Part shown: positions 46,226 through 54,725 of the stretch, one piece after another
Layout: the number at the start of each line of letters is the position of its first letter
Position numbering within the stretch: the stretch's first letter is position 1
From: Symsagittifera roscoffensis
Taxonomy: Eukaryota > Xenacoelomorpha > Acoela > Convolutidae
Reading direction: 5' to 3'
NCBI RefSeq assembly: GCF_963678635.1
Contig: NC_087063.1
Location: forward strand, 42,918,759-42,982,758
Length of the DNA: 64,000 bases
The notes under the pieces: generated by a model
Told to the model about the DNA's origin: nothing
The model's database searches: none
Seen by the model: only the letters and a program-made list of their open reading frames with translations
Program-made: the position numbers and the translations under genes

Positions 46226-47150
46226 TTGGTACAGCAAGAACTTACCAGGCTGGGTATAAACAGCATGGCTCTATTAAACAGGACGGTGAACGTGGCGCCG
46301 GACGTCATGGGAAAGCTCCGTCACTTGTTGGACATGGAAGTGGATAGGCATGATCAGGAGTGGATGGAGACCATGCAGCGGTTGACTGTCACCGAGAGAA
46401 CAGAGAAGAGGCCAGTGTCCATTCGCAGCCGAGGCATTGAACGGGATTGCAGGTCAATAGTCAACCAGCTGGTGAGCTCGATGCCGAAGGAGGTCTTGTT
46501 GAGAACTTCGTTCACTGAATATGGGACACTGAATCAGACCCAAGCCACTGAGGAAGTCAGGATCAAGTCGAAATCTAGCTTCGCGAGGAGAGTGCATTTC
46601 ACGGATGCGAAAGAAGAATACGAGCCGAGCCCAGATTGTTCGTCCGGGGACGAGACAATGTCCGGGGAGTCTGATACCTTCGAGCCAGTCAAGGACGACT
46701 TGTCTGAGGAGTCAGACACCTTTGAGCCCGTGCAGGACGACTTGTCCGGGGAGAGGTTGACGAGAATTTTGTCCGCGCAGTCGGGTTCAAAGCGACCAAT
46801 GGACAGAGTTTCGCCCGGGGAGTCGAGAAAAATCTCAGACAACTTGGAATATGATGTTGGGGGATCAGTCAACTCAAGTGTTGACTCGAGGCCCCAGTCC
46901 TGGGACAACACATCTGAAACAACGTCCAATTCCGATATGTCAGAGATCGCAATCCATTCTTTATTGGTAGACTGGAGGCAGCGTGGGCTGGACCGAGAAA
47001 CCCATCAGGATCCAGACAGGGACAGATACACCTCAGATGAAGAGGGTACTGTGGTAGATAATGCCGCAGACGAGCTCGAGCTGATAGCAGTTTCGAAACG
47101 CCCAACCAGATTGCTGCCACATGGTACGGTCGTCCGTACCAATCTGGAAC
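46226..47150 (+). CDS. acidic spacer between RNase H and integrase
   Basis: About 300 residues in the pol frame with no recognised fold. Rich in Ser, Asp and Glu. It contains a tandem 14-residue repeat ('SDTFEPVKDDLS' then 'SDTFEPVQDDLS', 46670-46750) and several Ser-Gly-Glu/Asp motifs encoded by TGTCCGGGGA-like DNA. Ty3 elements normally have a short or no spacer here. The old element has lost most of this region. Confidence 0.7.
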
Positions 47151-49046
47151 CATCTGTGCAGGAAGCGACGCCTTTGAAAAAGATATGGTGTGTCAAGTTG
47201 ATGGACGATGCTCATGCTCCGGAAATAATGAGTGGGCAAATGAACGTGGTAAAGACGTATTTGAAAGCTAGGTACAGGCTGTCGGATCTCCTAAGGGCTC
47301 AACGAAATGATAGAATGACGAGCAGTCTGAAGAGATGGATCGAGAATGGAGCACCTGATAAGGGAGATTTGGAAGAAGACAGCTACAAGATCTTGAAGAA
47401 ATTCTACCTGAGGAGAAGCGACTTGTTGTACCTGAACAAGGACGGAATCGTAGCCTGTAAACGTAAAGAGGAGGACAAGGTCCTTTATAAATACAATTCA
47501 ATAGTGTTACCACAGTTGTACCAAACCGAATTGCTCTTTCGCTCACATGATCAGATGGGCCATCAAGGCGTGGACAAAGTGTACAACAGGATACAGAAAC
47601 GATTCGAATGGCCTGGATTGAAGAAGGCTTGTGAGAAGTGGATCGCCGCATGCCTGTCATGTCAGCAGGCGAAGGATCCCAGGAAACTAAGGTTCCCCCT
47701 ACAGTCAATAGAGTCGTCGGGATTCAATGAAGTGGTGCAAATTGATCATCAGAAAATCTGCATGACAGCAACGGGCTATAATCAGGTGCTGGTAATGATC
47801 GACCCTTTTACGAAGTATGCGGAGGCAGCACCCTGCATGACAGCATCGGCGGAAGAAACAAGCGATCATTTGATAAATGTGTGGATAGCGAGGCATGGCT
47901 GCCCCATCACGTTCCAATCTGACAATGGCAAAGCATTCGTGGGTGATCTCACGAAGGAGTTAATGAAAGATCGCAGGTAGCGTAGGCCCACTCGACCACA
48001 TATCACCCGCAAACGAATGGCCTAGTCGAGAGGCAAAATCGCACACTGGTATCCATACTGAGAGTCTATTGCTCGCGTTACATGGATGACTGGGAACGCA
48101 CTTGCCGCAAGTGATGGGTGCTTACAACAGCATGGAGCATTCCACCACGGGAATAAGTCCACACATGATGCTAACGGGCCACGAAAAAGCGCTTCCGTTG
48201 ACGTTTTTCTACCCTGAATATGAGGGGAAGAGAACAGCACCGCAAACGTACGTGCGGGATGTTTTTAGAAGACAGCAGGACCTCAATGACTTATGCAGGA
48301 GAAACACGCAACAGGCGCAAATTAGACAAAAAAGGAGGTTTGATAAAAGGACAGCCGATGCGAAAGCCTACTCAGTTGGTGACTACGTCTGGGTGTTCCA
48401 GGAAGTGGTTCCACCAAAAGGAACCAAGAAATTATTAAAGAAATGGCGTGGTCCATTTCAGATAACAGAGGTGCACCAAGGAGGTCGTTTTTATCGGCTG
48501 AGCACTGGAAGAGCAGCTCATTACGAAAATATCAAACCACACAATGCCTCGTCAGAAGACTGGTGCATCCCAGCGGACATGCAAGAGGGAGACTATTTGA
48601 TAGTGGATCCCGCATGTGAATTGAATGAAAGGGGTACTCGCGACAAAAACGACGGGAATGAGGTGGTGGACGATTGCGACCTACCACTGGATCTGGAGTT
48701 GACCGAGCGAGTAGAGGTGGACGATGACACTCTACCTTATGCCAAGGAAGACTGGGATTGCCCGGAACAAATTGAAATTGACAAAGGAATACAGCCTGAT
48801 TTTCCTCTCACCATTGAAACGCGCCAGAGCAAGAGAGGAAAAAATAAAAAGAAATACAATCCGTACGGCGAGGATTTCGTCGTAGACAGGATAGTTGTAA
48901 GTGATATGATGGACTCGCTGGTAGGACTGGACGAAGTGGCGGTGCTAGAAGAAATAGACTTGGTGAATGACATGGATCAGGATTGGATCGACGATCGATC
49001 AGAACCAGAAGTGGAGTTCGAACCAGAAGCGGTGAGCAAGAACTAA
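47151..49046 (+). pseudogene. integrase
   Basis: The zinc domain has His residues in 'SHDQMGHQG' and the Cys pair in 'CLSCQQAK' (about 47545-47680). The catalytic core has Asp in 'VQIDHQ' (47740), Asp in 'FQSDNGKAF' (47920) and Glu in 'NGLVERQNRTL' (48015), which fits D,D-35-E. The core is broken by a frameshift and TAG 47978, TAG 47993 and another one-base shift near 48095. The frame 48102-49046 then gives the post-core segment, the GPF module ('KKWRGPFQITEVHQGG', about 48442) and a long acidic tail ('ACELNERGTRDKNDGNE'). It inserts the DNA copy into the genome. The tail after GPF is much longer than usual and is shared with the old element. Confidence 0.85.
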
Positions 49047-49445
49047 CGAACTTGCGAGTGCTCGAATGGCTCCATGATCTGCCGACAGATTCAAAAGAGA
49101 CGATCCTGACGATTCAGGACGTCGATAAAGACGGCATCAAATACATCAGTCGTGACAATACCGAGTCCAACTGGGTCGCCCCTAGATGGTCCTCTACGTG
49201 TTCCACAATCCAACCTCGATCTCCTAGACTTTGGGCGATCGACGGGGACGTCGATGGATATTTTTGTCCGGGGAGTGGGGGTAGGACTCACCCACACCGA
49301 AAATCTGATAATAAAAAAATTTAAATCGGCAAGAGAAACCGGAGAGCTAGAGACAGAGGGCGAGAGTGCTAAAAAACACCCTTTGGACGAATTTTTGAAT
49401 CGTATTTTGACCTACCGAACCATTATTCAAACAATATTGTCATAA
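49047..49445 (+). pseudogene. conserved tail segment after integrase
   Basis: Two frames: 'LRVLEWLHDLP...' (from about 49050, -1 to the integrase frame) and, after another shift near 49190, 'VRGVGVGLTHTENLIIKKF' through 'NRILTYRTIIQTIL' to 49445. The first part aligns with 13042-13233 of the old element, so it is a real, conserved part of the polyprotein. No domain is recognised. It joins the macro-like module directly in an overlapping frame. Confidence 0.6.
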
Positions 49446-49933
49446 CGGACAGCGATTTCATACTCACGGAACGCACTTGCGCTATAGCGATAACCGCGGA
49501 CGTAAGCTTCAAAACAGCACTAGCGGCTGATTTCAAAAGAGAGTATAAGAACATCGAGTTTTTATGGAAACAGAGACCTGGTGTGGGAGGGATGATAGCG
49601 CTGCCCCCTGTTGCGTCACAGATACCAGGGAAATATTTGTGTTTCCTGGTTACCAAGGCCACTGATAGACAACACGTAGATCCAAAGAGCTTGGTATTGG
49701 CCTTGACTCGACTTAAGGATTTTTTGGTTGAGAGAGGAGTGACCTCTCTCTCGTTACCAGTATATGATCCTAATAGGGGAAAGCTACATCCGAGAGAGTT
49801 GTACGCACTTGTACATGTGATATTTTCAGAAACTGACATAGAGGTTTACTTACATAAAAAATACTATCTGAGCATATGCTGGGAATTGCATTTGGCGATA
49901 AGTGGTTTTATTAAGTTACTTGATAAGAATTAG
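49427..49933 (+). CDS. macro-domain-like module (TARG1/OARD1-like pattern)
   Basis: About 168 codons open to TAG 49931. Secondary-structure order and local spelling follow a TARG1/ALC1-type macro domain: a first strand with acidic turn ('VITDSDFIL'), 'AIAITADVSFKTALAADF' (the strand-helix that contains the Ala-Asp in macro domains), 'YLCFLVTKATDRQHVDP' followed by a helix 'LVLALTRLKDFLVERGV', 'TSLSLPVYDP', a helix 'LYALVHVIF' and a last strand 'DIEVYLH'. Macro domains bind ADP-ribose, and some remove it. The Gly-Cys-Gly-Leu-Asp-like loop expected after 'SLSLP' is replaced by 'DPNRGKL' and I see no clear counterpart of the catalytic Lys/Asp of TARG1, so binding or decay is likelier than hydrolysis. 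It is the end of the pol-side polyprotein. Confidence 0.65.
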   Translation, partial: SNNIVITDSDFILTERTCAIAITADVSFKTALAADFKREYKNIEFLWKQRPGVGGMIALPPVASQIPGKYLCFLVTKATDRQHVDPKSLVLALTRLKDFLVERGVTSLSLPVYDPNRGKLHPRELYALVHVIFSETDIEVYLHKKYYLSICWELHLAISGFIKLLDKN

Positions 49934-50355
49934 TGTCAAGTTCTAGACTAGGATTAGGTTTTAGGTACAATATTAGGGATTATGTTTTTTATGTGATAAT
50001 ATAGATGTATGATGTTTATGCGTTTATGTAATATGTTATTGTTATGATATGTTTTTTGTTTTGTGTCATAAAAGACCTAGAGTTCTCCAGGTCATCAAGG
50101 TGACAGCACTCATTGTGATACCCTGACACAGATACAGGGGGACGATCCACCTTGGTGCTAAATTTTTAAATCAGGATTGAGAAGAGAATTTCAATGAGGA
50201 GTTTTAAAGAGTTGAATGATGTTTTATCCAAAAATGATGGTTTTAAGTCGCGACTTGATTTTTAGATCTTGGTTGATCAGAATTGTTTATTGAATTCATT
50301 GAATCAAACGAGACAGGAAGAAACTACACGACAACAAGAATCAACGCGATAAGAA
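49934..50355 (+). other. intercistronic gap
   Basis: About 420 A/T-rich bases with stops in every frame. Two short inverted repeats lie side by side: GACCT...AGGTC (50077-50096) and CCCTG...CAGGG (50121-50139). The gap and the clean ATG that follows suggest that the downstream region is a separate coding unit, perhaps made from a spliced or second transcript. No splice site is decisive. Confidence 0.5.
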
Positions 50356-51054
50356 ATGGGTGACACGAACGAACTTATGGAATTCCTCTCAGCGAGTCTA
50401 GGAGCGACTCTAGACGAGATCTATCAGCGGCTGATCGATTGCGAATTTACACGAGAAGACACGGGGCTGGCGATGTTTGTGTTCGCGCTCCCCAATGCAA
50501 TAGGACGAGAGGGTCGAGGGAATCGCCCTACAGAAGTCGTGTTGATGTTGGTCTTCGGTGAGTCCGGGACCGCCGAGAGAGGTCGAAACCGACTGATGAG
50601 ATGGCGGCGTGGAGAAATGTCTGGCCACGACCTGGCTCGTGAGCCAGGACTGGGTGAACAGAGGGACCACCGGCTAGGTGAGATGCCCTTACCGGTCCCA
50701 CCTGCGCAGCCGCTCAGCGGAGCGAAGAGACAACGTGATGGGCCAGGCCCGTCACATTCGGTCGACTCTCCAACAGCTGCTCCTCCTCCGAAGAGAGTGA
50801 GGGTGAGTGAAATAGAGATCCAGACGTCGGAGACAATTGAGACGCTGGAGAAGAAGGAGAGAGATCAGATCGAGCTGTGTGCCAAACTCCAGGAGTATAG
50901 GGAGATAGCTCGAGAAAGAGACGAATGGAAGAAGAAATATGAAGATCTGCAGGTGGCCTACAAGGAGGATGAAATAAAGCACCTGAAGGAGCTGTATATG
51001 GCAAAGGTGAGCCAAGTGTCACCGGAAGTTCTGGCGACGATGATATCCTCGTAG
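50356..51054 (+). CDS. N-terminal part of tail protein A (coiled coil)
   Basis: ATG 50356, 232 codons to TAG 51052. The same frame stays open after the stop into the SGNH domain, so the two parts probably belong to one protein of about 735 residues. The N-terminal 80 residues are of unknown fold. They are followed by a Pro/Arg-rich linker with a basic patch ('PPPKRVRV'), which could be a nuclear localisation signal, and a coiled coil of about 70 residues rich in Glu/Lys (50850-51030). No transmembrane segment or signal peptide, so it does not look like an envelope protein. Confidence 0.65.
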   Translation: MGDTNELMEFLSASLGATLDEIYQRLIDCEFTREDTGLAMFVFALPNAIGREGRGNRPTEVVLMLVFGESGTAERGRNRLMRWRRGEMSGHDLAREPGLGEQRDHRLGEMPLPVPPAQPLSGAKRQRDGPGPSHSVDSPTAAPPPKRVRVSEIEIQTSETIETLEKKERDQIELCAKLQEYREIARERDEWKKKYEDLQVAYKEDEIKHLKELYMAKVSQVSPEVLATMISS

Positions 51055-52566
51055 GGATCCAGCGACACACGCCCCAAGACAAGAGTACAGGAGCTGTGTG
51101 CATCGAGAGGGCCCGAGGCTCCTCAGCAGACACAACAGCCTGCTTCCAGCCAGAGGAACACGATACCAGACCCTTCTGACACCTACCTCGCTCCTCAGTT
51201 CCAAGAACCATTCAACCAAGTGGCCAGAGCAACAATGGATGAGATCAACCGAACCACTGGGCGGACATTGGGTAGGATCGTTCCTTCCCAACGTCGTGAT
51301 CATTCATCCAATAGCTCGGAGCGAGCACCCCGCACGGTAGTGTCCTCGGGGACCGCGCATGGCGGAACCTTTCAAAAGTTCCGCGTGGTAGACATTAGGA
51401 AGAATCTGATGGCACGTCACCAGTTCACGCAAGTGGCCGCGGAGCATCCTCGAGCCTGCCTGAATGACATGAGCTGGAACCCCGCTACGAGCGATCAGGT
51501 AATTCCCCCAGGGAGTCGCCACTTGATCATCGGAGACAGTTTGGTGAGGGATCTGCATGAGATCTTCGTCTATGGTCAGACTACCACTCTGTCCTTTGGA
51601 GGAGCCTCGGTGGCTCAGGTCATCAAGATGATGGAATTCCAGAGCGAAGATCACCTGGATACACTGGTAATAATGCTGGGAACCAACGACGTCTCGAGAG
51701 CCCCAGTGACTCCGAAGAGCAAGTGGGAGCCTTTATTGGTATGCCTCTTGAACGAACTAAAGGAGAAGTACAGGCCCAGGATTGTGGTGCTGTGCACGAT
51801 ACCACAAAACCCGCTGGTGGGCACCAGAGTGGCAGACTTCATGAATGGCAACGTGACACGGTGGAACGAAATGATCCGCAGTCTGGTGAGAAACAACCCT
51901 GGCGAGCTGCGACTTCTGGATCTCGAAAACATGCTGCGCATGATTGATCACATCGCGCTTACCAGAGATGGAATACATTTCAACACCCAACGAGGGAGAC
52001 ACTGGGTCAATGATGTATTTCAGACGCAATTGAGGGAAGTGGAGCAGGAGTCGAGGGCGACCAGTTCTCTGGCTCGGACCAGCTCGACCGGAGGAGATAG
52101 AATAAGGGCAAGCGTGCCCGAATCCCTCGTCAACCGCCTAGGGCCCTTGGCGACGGAGACGGCTGCAGCTGCAACCGTCGCTCCGAGCTCAAACGTAAGA
52201 GAGAGGCTAGGGACTGCTCCTCCTCCCAGAACACAACCGCTTGAAAGCCGACTCGGGAGATCAGTTGATCAGAACAGGAATAACTCCCAGACCGTGTCTA
52301 GGAGGAACGATCCGCCTGCCATGGCAAACCCAGCTTCAGCAGCCGGACCGTCTACGAGCGCCGTGCCAGTGGAGGGAGTTGAACCAGGCAGCGTGCTGCT
52401 TTGGAACCGATCAGACCCTAGTCATTGGGGACAGTACAAGACGGACATGTCAACGAAGTTGAACATGAATACTTTGACGTGTCGGGAGGACGCAATGAAA
52501 ATGATTGGCGGAGAAAGTCCCACAGTGTCGCGACTATATCGGAACCGGGCGTGGATTGGCTGCTAG
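51055..52566 (+). CDS. SGNH/GDSL-type hydrolase domain of tail protein A
   Basis: After an 80-residue Pro/Gln-rich linker the domain shows the four SGNH blocks: 'LIIGDSLVRDL' (Ser codon 51538), 'FGGASVAQVI' (Gly), 'VIMLGTNDVS' (Asn codon 51685) and 'TRDGIHF' (Asp 51967, His 51976). All catalytic and oxyanion-hole positions are intact. Members are esterases or lipases acting on acyl or acetyl groups. Related domains are known in ORF1 of CR1-type LINEs, and LINE B in this window has one; I do not know one in Ty3 elements. A Ser/Pro-rich region follows, and the frame stops at 52566 while the next frame (-1) is already open. Confidence 0.85.
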   Translation, partial: GSSDTRPKTRVQELCASRGPEAPQQTQQPASSQRNTIPDPSDTYLAPQFQEPFNQVARATMDEINRTTGRTLGRIVPSQRRDHSSNSSERAPRTVVSSGTAHGGTFQKFRVVDIRKNLMARHQFTQVAAEHPRACLNDMSWNPATSDQVIPPGSRHLIIGDSLVRDLHEIFVYGQTTTLSFGGASVAQVIKMMEFQSEDHLDTLVIMLGTNDVSRAPVTPKSKWEPLLVCLLNELKEKYRPRIVVLCTIPQNPLVGTRVADFMNGNVTRWNEMIRSLVRNNPGELRLLDLENMLRMIDHIALTRDGIHFNTQRGRHWVNDVFQTQLREVEQESRATSSLARTSSTGGDRIRASVPESLVNRLGPLATETAAAATVAPSSNVRERLGTAPPPRTQPLESRLGRSVDQNRNNSQTVSRRNDPPAMANPASAAGPSTSAVPVEGVEPGSVLLWNRSDPSHWGQYKTDMSTKLNMNTLTCREDAMKMIGGESPTVSRLYRNRAWIGC

Positions 52567-53432
52567 CAGAGCAGGAGCAGTTCAGTTCCACGACTACGCT
52601 CCGGCACGCAGACTTGAATGGGTTGCCTCAGGACAATACTTTTGGACCTTTGAATACCCGGTCTCTTACGGACGTCCGACAGAGAGCCCGGGAACTGACG
52701 CCACCTGCTCGCAAGGGCAAGTTTCAGGCAGATAACAAGCCTAATAACAAGCATCACAAGATGTACAGGCAGTTTGCTAAACCACCCGGTCAGACGCCTG
52801 GCGAATATTCGAGGGACTACCCCCGAACGACCACGGTGGATGGAGATGACAAGAGATATGGGAAACTGAAGGCCCCAATAGGCGACGGCCTGTTTGCCGC
52901 TTATGATCCCTTAGATATGAAAGCTGCCAAGTATCTGATTGTGGCCAGTTCCGACTATCACTACACGCCCCGTTCTCTCTTTTGGCCCAACGTGATTTTC
53001 TTGACGGCGCCTAAATTGGACTGGGGACAGGCATTAGGCATGATGATAAGTGTACGAAGAGTGGTCAGCATGGAGCCGCAGGTGATAGTGGTTGCAGGCT
53101 CAAATGATCATCTGCAAAGCAGGGGCTTGCTGACACGTCTGACGGATGGGTCGATCCCGAGCAACGAGGTCATAGGGGAGGCGATAATGACATTGCACTC
53201 GGCGATGGCTGAGGTAGAAACAGCAGCAAAACAACGTTTCACCCAAAATGTAGTGAAGGTGGTCTTTGTGTTGTCACCAGGGTACGCTGCATTGCCAGAA
53301 CCCCTTCAGTTTGTGTACACGATGGTCACAACGATAGCAGAGGGACGGTTCAACGTGATAATTCCTGCCCCGAACAGAGTGGTAGACCCAGACAATTACT
53401 ATCCGTCCCGATCTGAGCTTCCCGCCGTTTAG
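52425..53432 (+). CDS. tail protein B, N-terminal part (degenerate SGNH-like fold)
   Basis: Open in the -1 frame relative to the hydrolase from upstream of 52425, ending TAG 53430. After a charged linker, residues from about 150 repeat the SGNH layout: 'YLIVASSDYHY' in place of GDS, 'VIFLTAPKLDWGQAL', 'VIVVAGSNDHLQ' (the Gly-x-Asn-Asp block) and 'VVDPDNYYPSRSELPAV' where Asp-x-x-His should be. The catalytic His is absent and the Ser is shifted, so it is probably a non-catalytic sister of the upstream domain. The fold call is inference from block order. The protein continues in frame after the TAG. Confidence 0.5.
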   Translation: MGTVQDGHVNEVEHEYFDVSGGRNENDWRRKSHSVATISEPGVDWLLAEQEQFSSTTTLRHADLNGLPQDNTFGPLNTRSLTDVRQRARELTPPARKGKFQADNKPNNKHHKMYRQFAKPPGQTPGEYSRDYPRTTTVDGDDKRYGKLKAPIGDGLFAAYDPLDMKAAKYLIVASSDYHYTPRSLFWPNVIFLTAPKLDWGQALGMMISVRRVVSMEPQVIVVAGSNDHLQSRGLLTRLTDGSIPSNEVIGEAIMTLHSAMAEVETAAKQRFTQNVVKVVFVLSPGYAALPEPLQFVYTMVTTIAEGRFNVIIPAPNRVVDPDNYYPSRSELPAV

Positions 53433-54725
53433 GCTGACATTTCCAATGCCATACAGGGACTCAAAGATTGTAGCACAACTCGGTTGGTGCTGGATGAGGT
53501 TCTGGGGTTGGAGCTGTCCAACTTTGCCAGATTGTTGAAGTTAAGACCAGGGGTAGATGACGATCATCTGTTAGTACAACAGGTGGCTGATGATCTCTGG
53601 TTCAGACAGATGGATCATGCCGAGAATGAGCAGGGCAGGACAGTCAGGAAGAACATGACATCAGCGGAAGAAGATCTCATGGCAATGGCTTTGCGCAGGA
53701 AGCCGCACAACAACGTATGGTTGTACTTGTCACCAAGGCTGTGCACCTTGGGTGAGGACGCGTTCGAGCATGCGCCGGCAGTGATAAAAGAGATACACGT
53801 GTATCTGATAAACTTGTTTGATGTCCGGGAGTTAGCTGAGGGCATGATGTTGCAATTGATGCAGGAGGTAAACACGATGTCACTGGACAAGTTCCAAGCT
53901 GACGTGCTAGCCACGAGGGCACAGTATGAACGATCGGATGCCATCTTGGGTGGAATGGGAGTGGGATGGACGCCATCCTTCCTGATCGCGAGTTTCGTCA
54001 AGGACATCAGGAAGTTGTCGATTGGCCTGATATTAGCCCTATACGTGACATTTGGTCATAAAAATTTCGTGAAGGGACCGGCGAATCTCTTCACCCAAGC
54101 GTTGGCAGATTTGAGATTGGATGGACTCCTGACTCTGATTGCCATGACCTACGGTCGACTGGGTGATTTGCTTGTGCTGTTGCGTTACCCTGAACAACTC
54201 CAGGGACCAAGTCGTGAGTTCAAGGCGCAGTTGGAAACCGCCTCGCTCAGGAAGATGAAAGACTGGAGGACTCTCCTGCTCCAATATCTCTTGCAACAGA
54301 ACAGAAGCGGCACGGGAGAAGATAAGGTGGCGACGGATGCGAGTGAGTGTGGGCAGTATTGTGGCATGCCCTTGCTGACAGATTTGGCTGTCATGATGCG
54401 GATCGATCCGTTGGCTCTGATTCACGGACTGCGGGAATTCGTCACGGTGGTGTATAGACCGGTGATGTCTTTCGCGTTCCCGGACGTGCAAGTCAAGGCA
54501 TACAGGAATTCTGTGTTGTATGTCAACCTGGTCTCAGTCGTGGACTGTTCCGTGCTGAATTGGGTAGATCAGAGGGAACCAAGAGGGCTGGTCAGCGACG
54601 ATAGGCTGTTCGGAAGAATAGCGGAGCCAGGTTGGGTGTTGATGGATTTCAACAACCACTTCAAGTGCCGAATGGGTCGTGAGGATCTTTCCCACATCCA
54701 GTTTACCCGAAGCTTTGGAATTTGA
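53433..54725 (+). CDS. tail protein B, C-terminal part, unknown
   Basis: The same frame as the preceding segment continues past TAG 53430 to TGA 54723, with 413 codons open from 53484. Leu-rich and mostly helical in appearance ('LVLDEVLGLELSNFARLL', 'LLTLIAMTYGRLGDLLVLL'). It has no transmembrane run long enough to be convincing and no recognised motif. The stop overlaps the next frame as TTGA. Confidence 0.55.
   Translation, partial: ADISNAIQGLKDCSTTRLVLDEVLGLELSNFARLLKLRPGVDDDHLLVQQVADDLWFRQMDHAENEQGRTVRKNMTSAEEDLMAMALRRKPHNNVWLYLSPRLCTLGEDAFEHAPAVIKEIHVYLINLFDVRELAEGMMLQLMQEVNTMSLDKFQADVLATRAQYERSDAILGGMGVGWTPSFLIASFVKDIRKLSIGLILALYVTFGHKNFVKGPANLFTQALADLRLDGLLTLIAMTYGRLGDLLVLLRYPEQLQGPSREFKAQLETASLRKMKDWRTLLLQYLLQQNRSGTGEDKVATDASECGQYCGMPLLTDLAVMMRIDPLALIHGLREFVTVVYRPVMSFAFPDVQVKAYRNSVLYVNLVSVVDCSVLNWVDQREPRGLVSDDRLFGRIAEPGWVLMDFNNHFKCRMGREDLSHIQFTRSFGI

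Noticed and set aside
44417-53432. Possible alternative genetic code (stops read as amino acids)
   Set aside because: All three stop codons occur, each only now and then, and where sister copies exist they have a sense codon (CAA versus TAA at 40683). Genuine frames also end at ordinary stops. Decay explains this better.
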